The notes beneath the pieces were generated by a model. That model worked only from the letters and a program-made list of their open reading frames with translations. It ran no database searches and was not told where the DNA came from. Positions 34,501-43,613 of a DNA stretch of 64,000 nt are shown piece by piece; within the stretch, counting starts at the first letter, position 1; every line of letters starts with the position of its first letter. The stretch is from the NCBI RefSeq assembly GCF_003182155.1, contig NZ_QGTG01000001.1:1918991-1982990 (forward strand), in the 5' to 3' direction. Position numbers and translations under genes: made by a program. The DNA comes from Chitinophaga sp. S165 (GTDB taxonomy: Bacteria; Bacteroidota; Bacteroidia; Chitinophagales; Chitinophagaceae).

Positions 34501-37033
34501 TATACAACAGCGCTGCAGGTATAGATTTGCCAGCACCGAAATCCTGTTTTTCCAGCGTGTCCAGATCTTTGATCTCCGCCAGCCAGTGCATGTAATTCTT
34601 CTTGGCGCCTTCGTTATAATAAGTGATATGGTCCTTTTCGGACAATGGCACATTATCAATAAGGTTAGCGGCATCCAGCGTAGTATGATAATGCTGATAT
34701 ATTAACCGCAATAGCTGCGGTACTTTCAGCTCACCATTTTCATCAACAGTATAACCTAATAGCTGCAGGAACCCCAGTGCATCCGTTTTGGACGTCATGT
34801 TCTGTTGCAGGTCCTTGTAATATTTACCTCCGTATTTGAAACTATCCAGGTTCCTCAGATAGTCTGTAGAGTACCCGATACGCTGGAAAATGGAAGCACT
34901 GTTAGGCTGCAGGCCAATGATATCCATCAATACTTCCGACGGATCACTACCTGGTTTACCTACATACGACAGCTTATTGAGCTGCCCTTTCCATATTTCA
35001 GAATAAGCCTTCAGTACTGCATATAATCCATTCAGGAACCTGTTATCAGGCATGGCTATACCCGGTACAGGCTGTGTGCTGTTCCACTTCCATGCTTCAA
35101 AATTGCTGGTCAGCAGTACGCCATATGGCTGATCGCCCACGCGGATAGCCGGCAAAGGTCCTCTGCCGGTTACCTGGTGCACAAAGAAACTGCGAAGCTT
35201 ATCCTGCTGCGCTTCACTCAACACAGGGCGTAACATCGTATCAAAGTAGTACCCCAATGTTGATGGGAAGAGCGCGGTATTCATCGCTACCGCTTCCGCC
35301 AGGTCTTTCCCATTGCTATTCGCAATGTTCTGCAAAGCGGTATACTCAATACCCAATGCATTAGCCAGGTTCTTCCCGTCGCAATTATCCACTTCGGTGA
35401 ATAATGGCGCCTTTGCTTCCACTACATAACTTGTATTGCTGAAATCGTCGTTCTTCGTATAACCGGAACCATTATCATCTGTATTGTTAGTAGCGCTGCC
35501 CTGCGGTATAAGACTGAATCCTTTCGGGGAATAATGATGGTTATTGATCAGCTCTTCCACCATCTTCTGCGCGGCCCATTCACTGGAGGAAAGGTTCACT
35601 CCCAGCACTAATATCTTATCAAAACCATTACTTGCCTGTGCTGGCGTCAACTGGATCTTGAAGCCCATCCCGTTCAATATGGCCTTATCAAAGTCAGACA
35701 CCCAGTCATAGCTTTCGCCATGCAACAGTTTATCTTCTTTCGTAACAAAACCGGCGTCTGCATCCATCGGGTCCGGCCCTACAAATAACTCGTCCGGTAT
35801 CAGGTTACCCACTACTTCTTTTGTCATTGCATTGCCTTCATACAGGCTTACTACAAACCTGTCGGGCAGCACATTCACTCTTGGCGCCCGGCTCCACGAA
35901 TCGGGCTTGGTCAACTCCGGAGCAGGGAAGCTCAGCCCGTCAGTACTTTCTATGCCAGACAGGTCATCGCTCCAGTTAGTTGGTTTCGTTTGCAACGCCA
36001 CCCATGCAGCACGCTGCGGACTGAACGTCCTCGCCAGCACATTCCACGCAGCCTTCTTCATGGTCTCTTTTTCTGCACCTCCGTTTTTCTCCGCCTCGAA
36101 CAAAGCCTTCCAGTAGATGATGCCATCCTGCAATTCTTTCTCGGTCAGTAATTTTTCATGTGTATGTATGGCAATATCATCCGGATATATCCTTAACCAC
36201 AACTCAGAAAGACTAGCCGAAGTAATGAACCGTGTCTCTATCCTTACGGGCATGAACAGGAATGGAATATTGTCGTTCAGCTGTTCCACTCCGCGACGCG
36301 GGTGCGGATCAACATATATTCCTGCGATGGCGCCCGACAATGCAATGTCATCTTTCAGCTGCTGTTGTTTTGCCTGTACAAATGCTGCCTGCTGTTCCTT
36401 CAGGGTTTGCAGTACTTCATCTGTATTAGTACCGTCATTTTGCTGTAGCAACCCTGCCAGGTCAGCTTCAAGGCTTACCAGTTTATTCTGCAGTTCTTTC
36501 TTTGAAGAAAGCAACTGTTGCTGCTGCGCCATTGCCTGCTCTTGCTGAGCCTTCAGCTGCGCCAGTTCATTTTGTGCGGCTGAAAGGTTCTGGTCCAGTT
36601 CAGGTAACAATTTCTCCAGCTGCGCTATCTCCTGCAGAAGCGCGGCTATAACTTTTTTATCCGGCGTTTCACTGGATTCTTCCTCTTGCAACCGTTGCTC
36701 ATCTTCCTGTATACGCGCGGCTGTCACTGTCTTCTTCTTTTGCAGGAAATCAATGTACTGTTCCTTCTCTTTTATCCTCGCGGCATAACTGCCTATTACA
36801 TTCAGCGCCTCATTGATAGTCCTTATATCGGCCTGCAGTTTTTCAATCTGTGCCCGCAGTGCAGCTATCTGCTGTACGTTGGGCGGCAGGGAAGTTTCTT
36901 TTTTACTTACCCGTCCCAGCAAGGTATTAGTAGCATGCAGGTTGAGCTGCGCCCTGTATAACTGATCGGAACTTTTTTCACGCTGCAAACGCAGTACCTC
37001 GATCTGTTCCTGTTGCTCTTTTAATGTGGGCAT
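31550..37033 (-). CDS. Unknown 1827-aa protein with N-terminal coiled coil
   Basis: The first 230 residues form a long coiled coil rich in E/K/Q/L (QIAALRAQIEKLQADIRTIN, LAQLKAQQEQAMAQQQQLL). After it comes a conserved-looking block (residues about 245-275) with NDNIPFLFMPVRIETRF and LWLRIYPDDIAIHTHEK. The remaining 1500 residues are soluble and mixed alpha/beta with no motif I can name. There is no signal peptide. The gene is preceded by the 1039-aa gene (33-bp gap) and followed by the 576-aa gene (29-bp gap). Possible roles include a large cargo, a scaffold, or a surface component. Confidence 0.65.
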   Translation of the reverse strand: MPTLKEQQEQIEVLRLQREKSSDQLYRAQLNLHATNTLLGRVSKKETSLPPNVQQIAALRAQIEKLQADIRTINEALNVIGSYAARIKEKEQYIDFLQKKKTVTAARIQEDEQRLQEEESSETPDKKVIAALLQEIAQLEKLLPELDQNLSAAQNELAQLKAQQEQAMAQQQQLLSSKKELQNKLVSLEADLAGLLQQNDGTNTDEVLQTLKEQQAAFVQAKQQQLKDDIALSGAIAGIYVDPHPRRGVEQLNDNIPFLFMPVRIETRFITSASLSELWLRIYPDDIAIHTHEKLLTEKELQDGIIYWKALFEAEKNGGAEKETMKKAAWNVLARTFSPQRAAWVALQTKPTNWSDDLSGIESTDGLSFPAPELTKPDSWSRAPRVNVLPDRFVVSLYEGNAMTKEVVGNLIPDELFVGPDPMDADAGFVTKEDKLLHGESYDWVSDFDKAILNGMGFKIQLTPAQASNGFDKILVLGVNLSSSEWAAQKMVEELINNHHYSPKGFSLIPQGSATNNTDDNGSGYTKNDDFSNTSYVVEAKAPLFTEVDNCDGKNLANALGIEYTALQNIANSNGKDLAEAVAMNTALFPSTLGYYFDTMLRPVLSEAQQDKLRSFFVHQVTGRGPLPAIRVGDQPYGVLLTSNFEAWKWNSTQPVPGIAMPDNRFLNGLYAVLKAYSEIWKGQLNKLSYVGKPGSDPSEVLMDIIGLQPNSASIFQRIGYSTDYLRNLDSFKYGGKYYKDLQQNMTSKTDALGFLQLLGYTVDENGELKVPQLLRLIYQHYHTTLDAANLIDNVPLSEKDHITYYNEGAKKNYMHWLAEIKDLDTLEKQDFGAGKSIPAALLYMQLRRSLSLQLHSASRLWFRRNNFPLEARPANFLNIRPGGDLSKWEMMRAPVSKAAPDHPHRNSTIGAYLLDIGRDEDEAAFLTAMKRSIESLACVPTARLERCFIEHLDTCNYRLDAWQTGMFNVRLSQQRRLQTAEREKGIYVGSYGWVEHVRPSGKRKVVTDPVPEKLKPANNRPLYEYTDNGGFVHAPSLNHASAAAVLRSAYMSHATPANPDVMAVNLSSERVRRAMFILDGMRNGQTLEALLGYQFERGLHDRGSADDDLKKLNLYIYDYRAAFPLLQHVVQQVGTGTAQESIPANNVVNGVTLAEKTGVFPFGATGAVLSASAAERDAIIKEKDKLADTLDAVKDLLSAESVYQLVQGNFDRCGALLNAVKDAVIPAELDVIETPRGSQFTFTNRVMIQFGSVDAADPVNNPWPAVDMTVRANMEAGLNKWLGKVIGDPAKIVYTVSSLDAQNVPQGTETWTLDKLGIQPVDLIYITGGELNTGSADKTSVSELESRIAWHYRRAKGLDDSTAISIAFTQPDDVAGTQTLAGLLPLLGNLRAVITDSRYVDAIDFDSSSKKSMADKLNPKSLDDVELLARVQVARGAFQGNAGLINALSIQAEIPDPDNSNLVTVYNTLETAFKALDKAKLTFDDIVFTFGNLEAGKLQDALVIASQFGIPDAFPKLATVLTTETKAALLEQARGIVRRMAGAYKASGDVITAAAALTVIEEKVKEYRRAGKLILQEAFNILPLFSYNNEADILLSHNDNTQLLEYATTKLQTDYIVEEWMQQAAHVRPRLLRWDQVRSLYELDHAGDDLKVDAVQLPYRAKDSWLAVEFPETDPVTNEPFNILHDTLSIVVHGDAFTPASRQSGLLIDDWTETIPTKEETTGITFNYNQPNATPPQALLLAVTPEVKGHWTWEDLTGILNDTLQRAKLRAVEPRLLDEVNNTAVSVLRPAIVADFTQYDLNVSLDYRLNLIMLANALPITSVASL

Positions 37034-37066
37034 AATGCTTTATTGTTTAGTGTAGTGTTAACGGTT

Positions 37067-40000
37067 TTAAACAGCCAGGTTCTCCAGCATTTCCTTTGCA
37101 TGTACAGCCACCATACTTGGTTTCTGGAACAATATAGACGCCATATACGCAGAATCAGCTCCCCACTGGTTAAGGTCTGGTTGAGGAAGTGGAATAGCAG
37201 GTTTCGTACCTGCAGTGATGAATTTGATACCCGGATCAAAGTTTGTCCAGGCAAGGTCATCCCACGATAAACCATCACTTCCCTGATTGAATGAAATGTC
37301 CATGCCGAACCTGGGTGCGCCTGGTATTTCCTGTATCACGAAAAACCAACCCAGGTTATCTGTAAATCCGGGAGTAAGTTGCGTACCTCTAGCCTGTTCT
37401 ATTGTAAGATCAAACCCAAAGAACTTAATATCCGGCGCTATCTCTGCTTTATACAATGGGAACTTCAGTTGCGTGTCAAACTCTGTATCGGAAAGATCAA
37501 GATCGATGACAGGATCATCGTCAGGCGTCTCCCCTGATATAGCTTTCTGGGCGAATATCAATGTGTTGGGATAACGTTTTAAAAGGTCGCCGCGTATCAC
37601 CAGCACTAACTGTTCAGCATCTCCTTCTGCGTCCCTGTTGTTATGGCGTCCCAGTAAACTGCTGACTGGCCACGTATGAATAGGTTTGATATCCTTGTAT
37701 TCTTCTGTAAGCTCTGCTTCCGTCTTATCTGCTTTCGGCCGGATAATGCCTTTTACATCCCAGAACTGCCGGAAACTGCTGGGCCGCTCATCTGTAGGGT
37801 ATTCTCTCCATAACAGCTCACGTCCCATTTCGTGGTTCAGCCCCACCATGTAAGATTCAATAAACTTCTGGTTTGTTTTAAGTAGTGAAATCGTATTCTC
37901 CGGTATCAGTTTCAGATTGGGCAATAACAATTCGTTGGAAATATCGCACAGTCCTTTATACATCGGATCTTCAAAATCAGGATAAGCCATTGCCGGGAAG
38001 ATCTTCTCCGGTACATCCATCTGGATATAAGACGGGAATTTCACATACCTGTTAAGACGGTGCGGATACGCCCTGTAAGGATTGATCGCATCATACAATT
38101 TCGTATGCGCATTACCCAGGTCCACAGCTACCCTCACGGGGTCCGGCGACTGCAGCACCAATCTCCCTAATAGGTCTTTTAATGCTACCCTGAAGTTCTT
38201 TGCTTCCACACTGTCCGCACCAGGAGTAGTTGGTGTCGGTCCCGGTGTTACCGTTTCATCACTTAACGTCAATGTGAAATCGGGCTTCACAGGTATATCG
38301 TCCAACTCTTCCGCAGCTTTAACAGGATCGTCCAGTGACTCTGCTGCAGCCTGATCATCCGCTCTGCCTTTCAGGAAACGGGCCAGTGCAAAATATGCTG
38401 ACACTACCGCTACTATCAGTACCGCAAAGGTGAGATAAGCACCGGTGATGAACATTAATAAAAGTAACAGGACTACAAGTATGATAAATATGAGCAGCCG
38501 ATTTTTCAGCAACCACAATACAAGATGGCTCAGCTGGTAAGGAAAGATCTTTCCTGAGAAATCTTTGGTATTAGGCAAACCTACCGGCATCTTTTTAGGC
38601 GGTGCAGCGGTTAATGTGCCGTCGTTTATTTTTGAAACAAGATCATTATATACCAGCGGACCATTCGCCGTAAGTCTTTTTACAAATCTGCCATTAGGCC
38701 TTACCAGTCTTCTGAAGGCGCCGGAGAATACCGTAGTTGGTAATATACTGTCGGTGATCTGCTGATATATGGTAGTAGGACTGCCCATCACACGTGTATG
38801 CACAGGCTTGGTCATCGCCATCAACACATTGTTGGGCAGCTTAGAGAATGTTTTCTGTGTATACCTGACAGTCACCTGCATGAGGAACAAACTCGCCTTT
38901 ATAAGCCGGTTCGCTTCAATGATCTTTTCTACCTGCGCCCATGCCTTCTGCATGTACTTCTCCTGGTTCTTCTGGATCACCAGTGTTCCGAAGCCTGCCG
39001 GCACACGTGTACGCGGGTCCCTGTTCATGTCATTCACCCAGGTGCTCTTGCTCACATCCAGCAGTACTACATCTGTTGCCGATTTTTTAGCATGCTTACC
39101 TCCATACAGCGGTATGGACACTATAGGATCTTCTGTAAGATCAGCCGCCTGAATTGCAGGGAGGTTCACTATTTTCTGCAACTCTTCCTGGAACTCGCTG
39201 GCTGGCGGATTGGGAAACACCGTTGATACTGTAGTAGGCGATTTCAATGCTCCTTCCAATCCGAGTATAGCAGGCTGTGTACCGGGGATCTCCTGTGTTA
39301 CATCATCAGCTCTTACAAATCCCGGCCGGGAAGCATCCATATCACGTATACCGACCCTCGGGTCCATAGCCCGTGGCTCTAATAGTTTTACAAGTGATTC
39401 GAAGTCTGCATTATTACCTGTCTGGAAAAACCATTCGTAATATACAGGCATCTCGCCCTTCGCACCACCATCGTCCCAGGAAGGCAATTGCGCTACTACA
39501 TTCGCGGTAGGAAGTTCAAGCCCTGCCAGTCTGCCGGTTTCAAAAGCAGGCACCAGGAACGCATAATACTTCGTATTTGCTTCCAGCTTCCGCGGGCTCA
39601 TTAAACGGCAGAACAACTGGTCCGGATCGTTATTGACCGTTTTATTCAACGATAACAGGAACTCTTCATAATCAGACAGCTCACTATCAGGTATATCTGC
39701 ATCGCTGTGTACATGCGCCCATAACCAGGTATCTTTGAACGGCGGGAATACCTCCGGTGCATTGACATTGATAGAAGGCAGCGGTATCTTTCTCTTGGTT
39801 CTCTCAAACTCCCCTTCTTTTACCACCAGCAGAAACAGCCAGGGCCTTAACCTGTTACCCGAAGGTGATGCCGGTGTATAACGCCAGGCAAAATCTTCAT
39901 CATAAAATTCTATAAACGCAAGGTAGTTCGGTTCGAAATTGGTGATCCAGTTCAGCGGCTCCGTACGAACGACCATATCCGATTGAATACCGGTAATATC

Positions 40001-40186
40001 TCCCGGCCCTATCAGCGAAAAGTTCTTGGGAACATCTGTTGTATTGAGTGTGACCGCAATAGGAATTTCTGCCCGCTCCTTAACGGCCGCACCTCCGTTA
40101 CCAAGATCATCAGCCTCGATAATGTTGGCGGAAATACCTCTTCTTGACCATGCATGGAACTGGTATCTGGCTATTTCTACACTCAT
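37067..40186 (-). CDS. Unknown 1039-aa protein with central membrane helices
   Basis: Begins SVEIARYQFHAWSRRGISAN, no signal peptide. At about residues 555-610 lies a strongly hydrophobic pair of helices (LIFIILVVLLLLLMFITGAY then TFAVLIVAVVSAYFALARFL). A P/T-rich linker (TPGPTPTTPGADSVEAKN) follows after an acidic stretch. The C-terminal 350 residues contain LIRG-type strands and GFTDNLGWFFVIQEIPGAPRF. The two large soluble halves flank the membrane hairpin. The gene starts 2 bp after the DUF6603 gene, so it is co-transcribed. Function unknown; a pore-forming or membrane-docking element of the particle or of its cargo is one idea. Confidence 0.65.
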   Translation of the reverse strand: MSVEIARYQFHAWSRRGISANIIEADDLGNGGAAVKERAEIPIAVTLNTTDVPKNFSLIGPGDITGIQSDMVVRTEPLNWITNFEPNYLAFIEFYDEDFAWRYTPASPSGNRLRPWLFLLVVKEGEFERTKRKIPLPSINVNAPEVFPPFKDTWLWAHVHSDADIPDSELSDYEEFLLSLNKTVNNDPDQLFCRLMSPRKLEANTKYYAFLVPAFETGRLAGLELPTANVVAQLPSWDDGGAKGEMPVYYEWFFQTGNNADFESLVKLLEPRAMDPRVGIRDMDASRPGFVRADDVTQEIPGTQPAILGLEGALKSPTTVSTVFPNPPASEFQEELQKIVNLPAIQAADLTEDPIVSIPLYGGKHAKKSATDVVLLDVSKSTWVNDMNRDPRTRVPAGFGTLVIQKNQEKYMQKAWAQVEKIIEANRLIKASLFLMQVTVRYTQKTFSKLPNNVLMAMTKPVHTRVMGSPTTIYQQITDSILPTTVFSGAFRRLVRPNGRFVKRLTANGPLVYNDLVSKINDGTLTAAPPKKMPVGLPNTKDFSGKIFPYQLSHLVLWLLKNRLLIFIILVVLLLLLMFITGAYLTFAVLIVAVVSAYFALARFLKGRADDQAAAESLDDPVKAAEELDDIPVKPDFTLTLSDETVTPGPTPTTPGADSVEAKNFRVALKDLLGRLVLQSPDPVRVAVDLGNAHTKLYDAINPYRAYPHRLNRYVKFPSYIQMDVPEKIFPAMAYPDFEDPMYKGLCDISNELLLPNLKLIPENTISLLKTNQKFIESYMVGLNHEMGRELLWREYPTDERPSSFRQFWDVKGIIRPKADKTEAELTEEYKDIKPIHTWPVSSLLGRHNNRDAEGDAEQLVLVIRGDLLKRYPNTLIFAQKAISGETPDDDPVIDLDLSDTEFDTQLKFPLYKAEIAPDIKFFGFDLTIEQARGTQLTPGFTDNLGWFFVIQEIPGAPRFGMDISFNQGSDGLSWDDLAWTNFDPGIKFITAGTKPAIPLPQPDLNQWGADSAYMASILFQKPSMVAVHAKEMLENLAV

Positions 40187-40188
40187 GG

Positions 40189-43100
40189 TTAATTGTTGTT
40201 TATTTCATACTGAGATAAGATCTGCACTTTATTCTTCAACGCAGGCTGCTTTGTTGTAAGCGTATTGTACATTTCAACGGCTTCCGCATAACTGTTCGCT
40301 ACCATACCCTCGCTATGCATCTTCATATCACTGACGTTAGCTACCACGTATTGGTCCTGGTTCACGTTCACTGCCGCCGGTGCATTGACTGACTGACGGT
40401 TTGTAGCATAAGACATTTTAGATTTAGCGACAGCATTACCTTTCAGGTTCGTTCTGAAGAGTGATTTCGAATATTTATAGATACCCGCAAAGAATAACAT
40501 AAAACGTTTCTTTCGCAGATAACTCATCTCGTAATCGACACTCTTACTAACCGCAGGTGCAATACTCAGATCTGAGCCAGCGGTAACCTTAAAGCCGCTT
40601 ACATTCGATTCAAAAGAACGGCGTGACAGCTTTTCATTATCCTTCAGGTTGAAGAAATTGGCTGGTGCAAACCGCTCCTTCACTTCCGTAAAAGATAGCT
40701 CGGTGGTATTGCTCATCACCTTATTGACCTTAAACAGATCAACGTCTTTCGGCAACCTGGTGCCAAACTTCTGTATTGTCACCTCCATAGGCAATAGCCT
40801 TTCACTAAAGGTGAGCACTCCCAGTGGGTGAATAACGATATTGGGAGAAGGGTTCTCTTCCGGTTGTATCAGCTTGAGGTCTTTTACAGTTACATGCAGC
40901 TTGTTATTATCCGGGATAACAGCCTGCCAGTTCTGGTTGTTGCCAAGCTCCTCGATCATACGTTGCTGCAGGTCTTCGGTGATCTTCGCAACGGCATCCG
41001 GATCTTCGCCCCATGTAACATGGAACCCGATAGTGATATCGAAGAATAGAATGCTGAAGCTGGCCTCTCCTTCCACATCCCAGGGTTTAGGCCCACTCAG
41101 GGTACCACGCAGGGAAATGCCCATAATAACAGATGTACCACGTCTGAGCGCCAGGCCCGCATATAACTTTGCAATAAAATGGAAAGGCTCGAACTGGAAC
41201 AGCACATCAAAACCCAGATAGCCATATACGTTAAATCCTGCCGCCGCTGCATACAATTCAACCTTCGCCCCGAACTGGACGGTGTTTGAAGTAACGGCAA
41301 AATAACACTGGACTGTGATCCGCGGGTTCTTTCCCGACAGCAGACTGATACCCAGCCGGTCCAGTCCTTTGAATCCATTAGGCAATTGCGGAATACTCGG
41401 GATCTCTTTAAAATCAGGATGGAATCCTCCCACACTTAAAGCAAAAGTGCCGTTATCTCCCCACGCCACCAGTAGTGCCAGACTACCGGTTAATGTAAAT
41501 GCAAGCAGCCTTGAATCGTACAGGTCTGCCCTGAAGAAAATAAAGCTGTTCGGGATATCGATTATACCGATGAAGTTGATCTGTAATTTCAGTACTGCCG
41601 CATCCTCTTTAGGCAAGGCTGCTTTCAGTACGCCCAGTATTACCACACGCGGATCAGGGAAGTCAACGATCACTCCCAGGTCAAGCGTTACCAGCGAAGG
41701 AGTGCCCCAGCCGATCTTTGCCATCAATCCTATTACAAAGTGGTCCTGTTGTATAGGGAAGACCTGTTTCAGATCACTGATGATACGATTGATATTCGCC
41801 ACTACATCTTCCGGGAAAAGGATACTCTTCAGGGTATTGGTCTTCAAACCGTCTACCAGCACATCTACTTTTATAGTACGGTGCAGGCCAAGTAAACCAC
41901 CCAGCCCGTTCAGTGTAAATCCGAAGCCCAGCTGGAAGTTGAAACCGGAAGCAGTTACTATGATCAGCAGGGAATATCCGCTACTGCCATCAGGCATTTT
42001 GGTATTGATAATGCCGACAGCTTTGAAAGTGAACATGTCCTTGAACGACAGTTCCAGTGCACCGAAATATTCGCCGTTCTTCGAATCGAAATACAGATAA
42101 CCACCCCCTGTTACAATGCCGGCGTTCACCGCTATACCGATACCATTTGGCGGTTTGAAAGATATATCGATATCATGCCCTGCGATGACCCCTTCACCAT
42201 CAGGGTTCGGCTTTAATGCGGCCAATACCCCGGTACGGGAAACTGTTGCAGCGATCACACTGCCTATCTTCAGCTTGAAGCTGATAGATACTTCTATCTG
42301 CTTTTCTTTGGTAGCTTCATCGGCAGAGTAAGCCAGTGTGATGACGTCAAAGCTGACCGGTCCTAATGTTGCATATACCGGTATCGCTATGGTTAATCCA
42401 TTGGCGCCGCCATCCAGGAAGAAGCCTTTCTTCTGGCTGATCCCGATTGCTACATCAAACTTCTGGTCCAGCCCTTTAGCAGGAATCAGTGTAAATGGAA
42501 AACTGGTCTTTGTGCCTCGTCCAAATTCAAAGGCAATTGTAGGTTTAAACTTGAATTCAATATCGTCTTTAGAAAACCGGATGCTTGTCTTTATCCTTCC
42601 GTACCCAAACTTTATTACGGGGTTAGCGAAAAGTGTTCCCTTCGTAACTTCATCCGTGTTATTCTCCAGGATCATCTCCACGAAAGGATTGGTAGCAAGG
42701 GATGCATCCGCACCTTCGCCTACACGGAATATGATACCCAGTCCGCCGGTATCAAAAGTGAATTTCCAATGATTGCCGAGGTCCAGATCCACTTTGATCT
42801 CCCCGGTGATATCCATCACAGCGGCCTTACCCTGGTGACTAAGCGGCACGAATACCAATGTGCTCGTTATCTTGCTTTCGACGGTTTCACTGCCCTCCTG
42901 GTTAATAGAAAAGCTGAGTGTACGTGCAGAGAGCATGTCAGCATTAGGGCTGGTGGAGTCGGGATAAGTATCGTAACCGTAAGCCGCATCGATACTTAAG
43001 GGAATATTAAAATTGACGAATAATTTATTCAGCAGCGTAAGGCCTACACCGCTTACAAACAACATGGTATCCGACAGATTGCGGGCATGATCTTCATTCT

Positions 43101-43611
43101 CAAGGCTGAAGCCTTCCCCCACATTTTCGAAGAATTTACCGATAGCACCGAACAGGTTAAGGATACCGCCTGATCTTACAGACTGATGGTCCACTGCTTC
43201 AATGACCGACACCACCTTAAAGAACATAGGAGACCTTAAACGGAAATAATTTAAGGTCATCAGGTTCATATATGCCGTGGTGAGCTCACTTGCAGTCAGG
43301 TTCGGATTACCGGCAGCAGCAGCTGAAAAGAACTCTTTGATAACAGCTGATATCTGAATCAGGTCTTCCAGCACAGCAAAGAAGGCCAGTTCATCTACCT
43401 CGTCTGCCGATTTTTCGACATACAGGTTGATACTGTTCAGGCTTGCACTTGGAACAGCAGGAGATGAATTTGCAAAGGAAGGATCTAGTCCGAGTGAGGC
43501 TAGTCCTTCTTTCCGGTCTTCCAGTGTGCCACCAAGCATTTCCACAAACGGGTTCAGTATGTCCCGGGCTACCTTCACAAATTGTTGCAGCAGATTTTTA
43601 TTTTCGGCCAT
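40189..43611 (-). CDS. DUF6603-domain protein, 1140 aa
   Basis: The middle region (residues about 400-890) is a long run of amphipathic beta strands: KGFFLDGGANGLTIAIPVYA, FNFQLGFGFTLNGLGGLLGL, GVIVDFPDPRVVILGVLKA and DITIGFHVTWGEDPD. This pattern is what I associate with DUF6603, a family of large beta-rich proteins that often sit in conserved clusters with other large unknown proteins. The alternating glycine/aromatic strands could fold as a beta-helix or barrel-like structure. The N-terminal 200 residues are helical. The gene starts 2 bp after the phosphatase gene and its product may act with it. Function unknown. Confidence 0.75.
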   Translation of the reverse strand: MAENKNLLQQFVKVARDILNPFVEMLGGTLEDRKEGLASLGLDPSFANSSPAVPSASLNSINLYVEKSADEVDELAFFAVLEDLIQISAVIKEFFSAAAAGNPNLTASELTTAYMNLMTLNYFRLRSPMFFKVVSVIEAVDHQSVRSGGILNLFGAIGKFFENVGEGFSLENEDHARNLSDTMLFVSGVGLTLLNKLFVNFNIPLSIDAAYGYDTYPDSTSPNADMLSARTLSFSINQEGSETVESKITSTLVFVPLSHQGKAAVMDITGEIKVDLDLGNHWKFTFDTGGLGIIFRVGEGADASLATNPFVEMILENNTDEVTKGTLFANPVIKFGYGRIKTSIRFSKDDIEFKFKPTIAFEFGRGTKTSFPFTLIPAKGLDQKFDVAIGISQKKGFFLDGGANGLTIAIPVYATLGPVSFDVITLAYSADEATKEKQIEVSISFKLKIGSVIAATVSRTGVLAALKPNPDGEGVIAGHDIDISFKPPNGIGIAVNAGIVTGGGYLYFDSKNGEYFGALELSFKDMFTFKAVGIINTKMPDGSSGYSLLIIVTASGFNFQLGFGFTLNGLGGLLGLHRTIKVDVLVDGLKTNTLKSILFPEDVVANINRIISDLKQVFPIQQDHFVIGLMAKIGWGTPSLVTLDLGVIVDFPDPRVVILGVLKAALPKEDAAVLKLQINFIGIIDIPNSFIFFRADLYDSRLLAFTLTGSLALLVAWGDNGTFALSVGGFHPDFKEIPSIPQLPNGFKGLDRLGISLLSGKNPRITVQCYFAVTSNTVQFGAKVELYAAAAGFNVYGYLGFDVLFQFEPFHFIAKLYAGLALRRGTSVIMGISLRGTLSGPKPWDVEGEASFSILFFDITIGFHVTWGEDPDAVAKITEDLQQRMIEELGNNQNWQAVIPDNNKLHVTVKDLKLIQPEENPSPNIVIHPLGVLTFSERLLPMEVTIQKFGTRLPKDVDLFKVNKVMSNTTELSFTEVKERFAPANFFNLKDNEKLSRRSFESNVSGFKVTAGSDLSIAPAVSKSVDYEMSYLRKKRFMLFFAGIYKYSKSLFRTNLKGNAVAKSKMSYATNRQSVNAPAAVNVNQDQYVVANVSDMKMHSEGMVANSYAEAVEMYNTLTTKQPALKNKVQILSQYEINNN

Positions 43612-43613
43612 TG

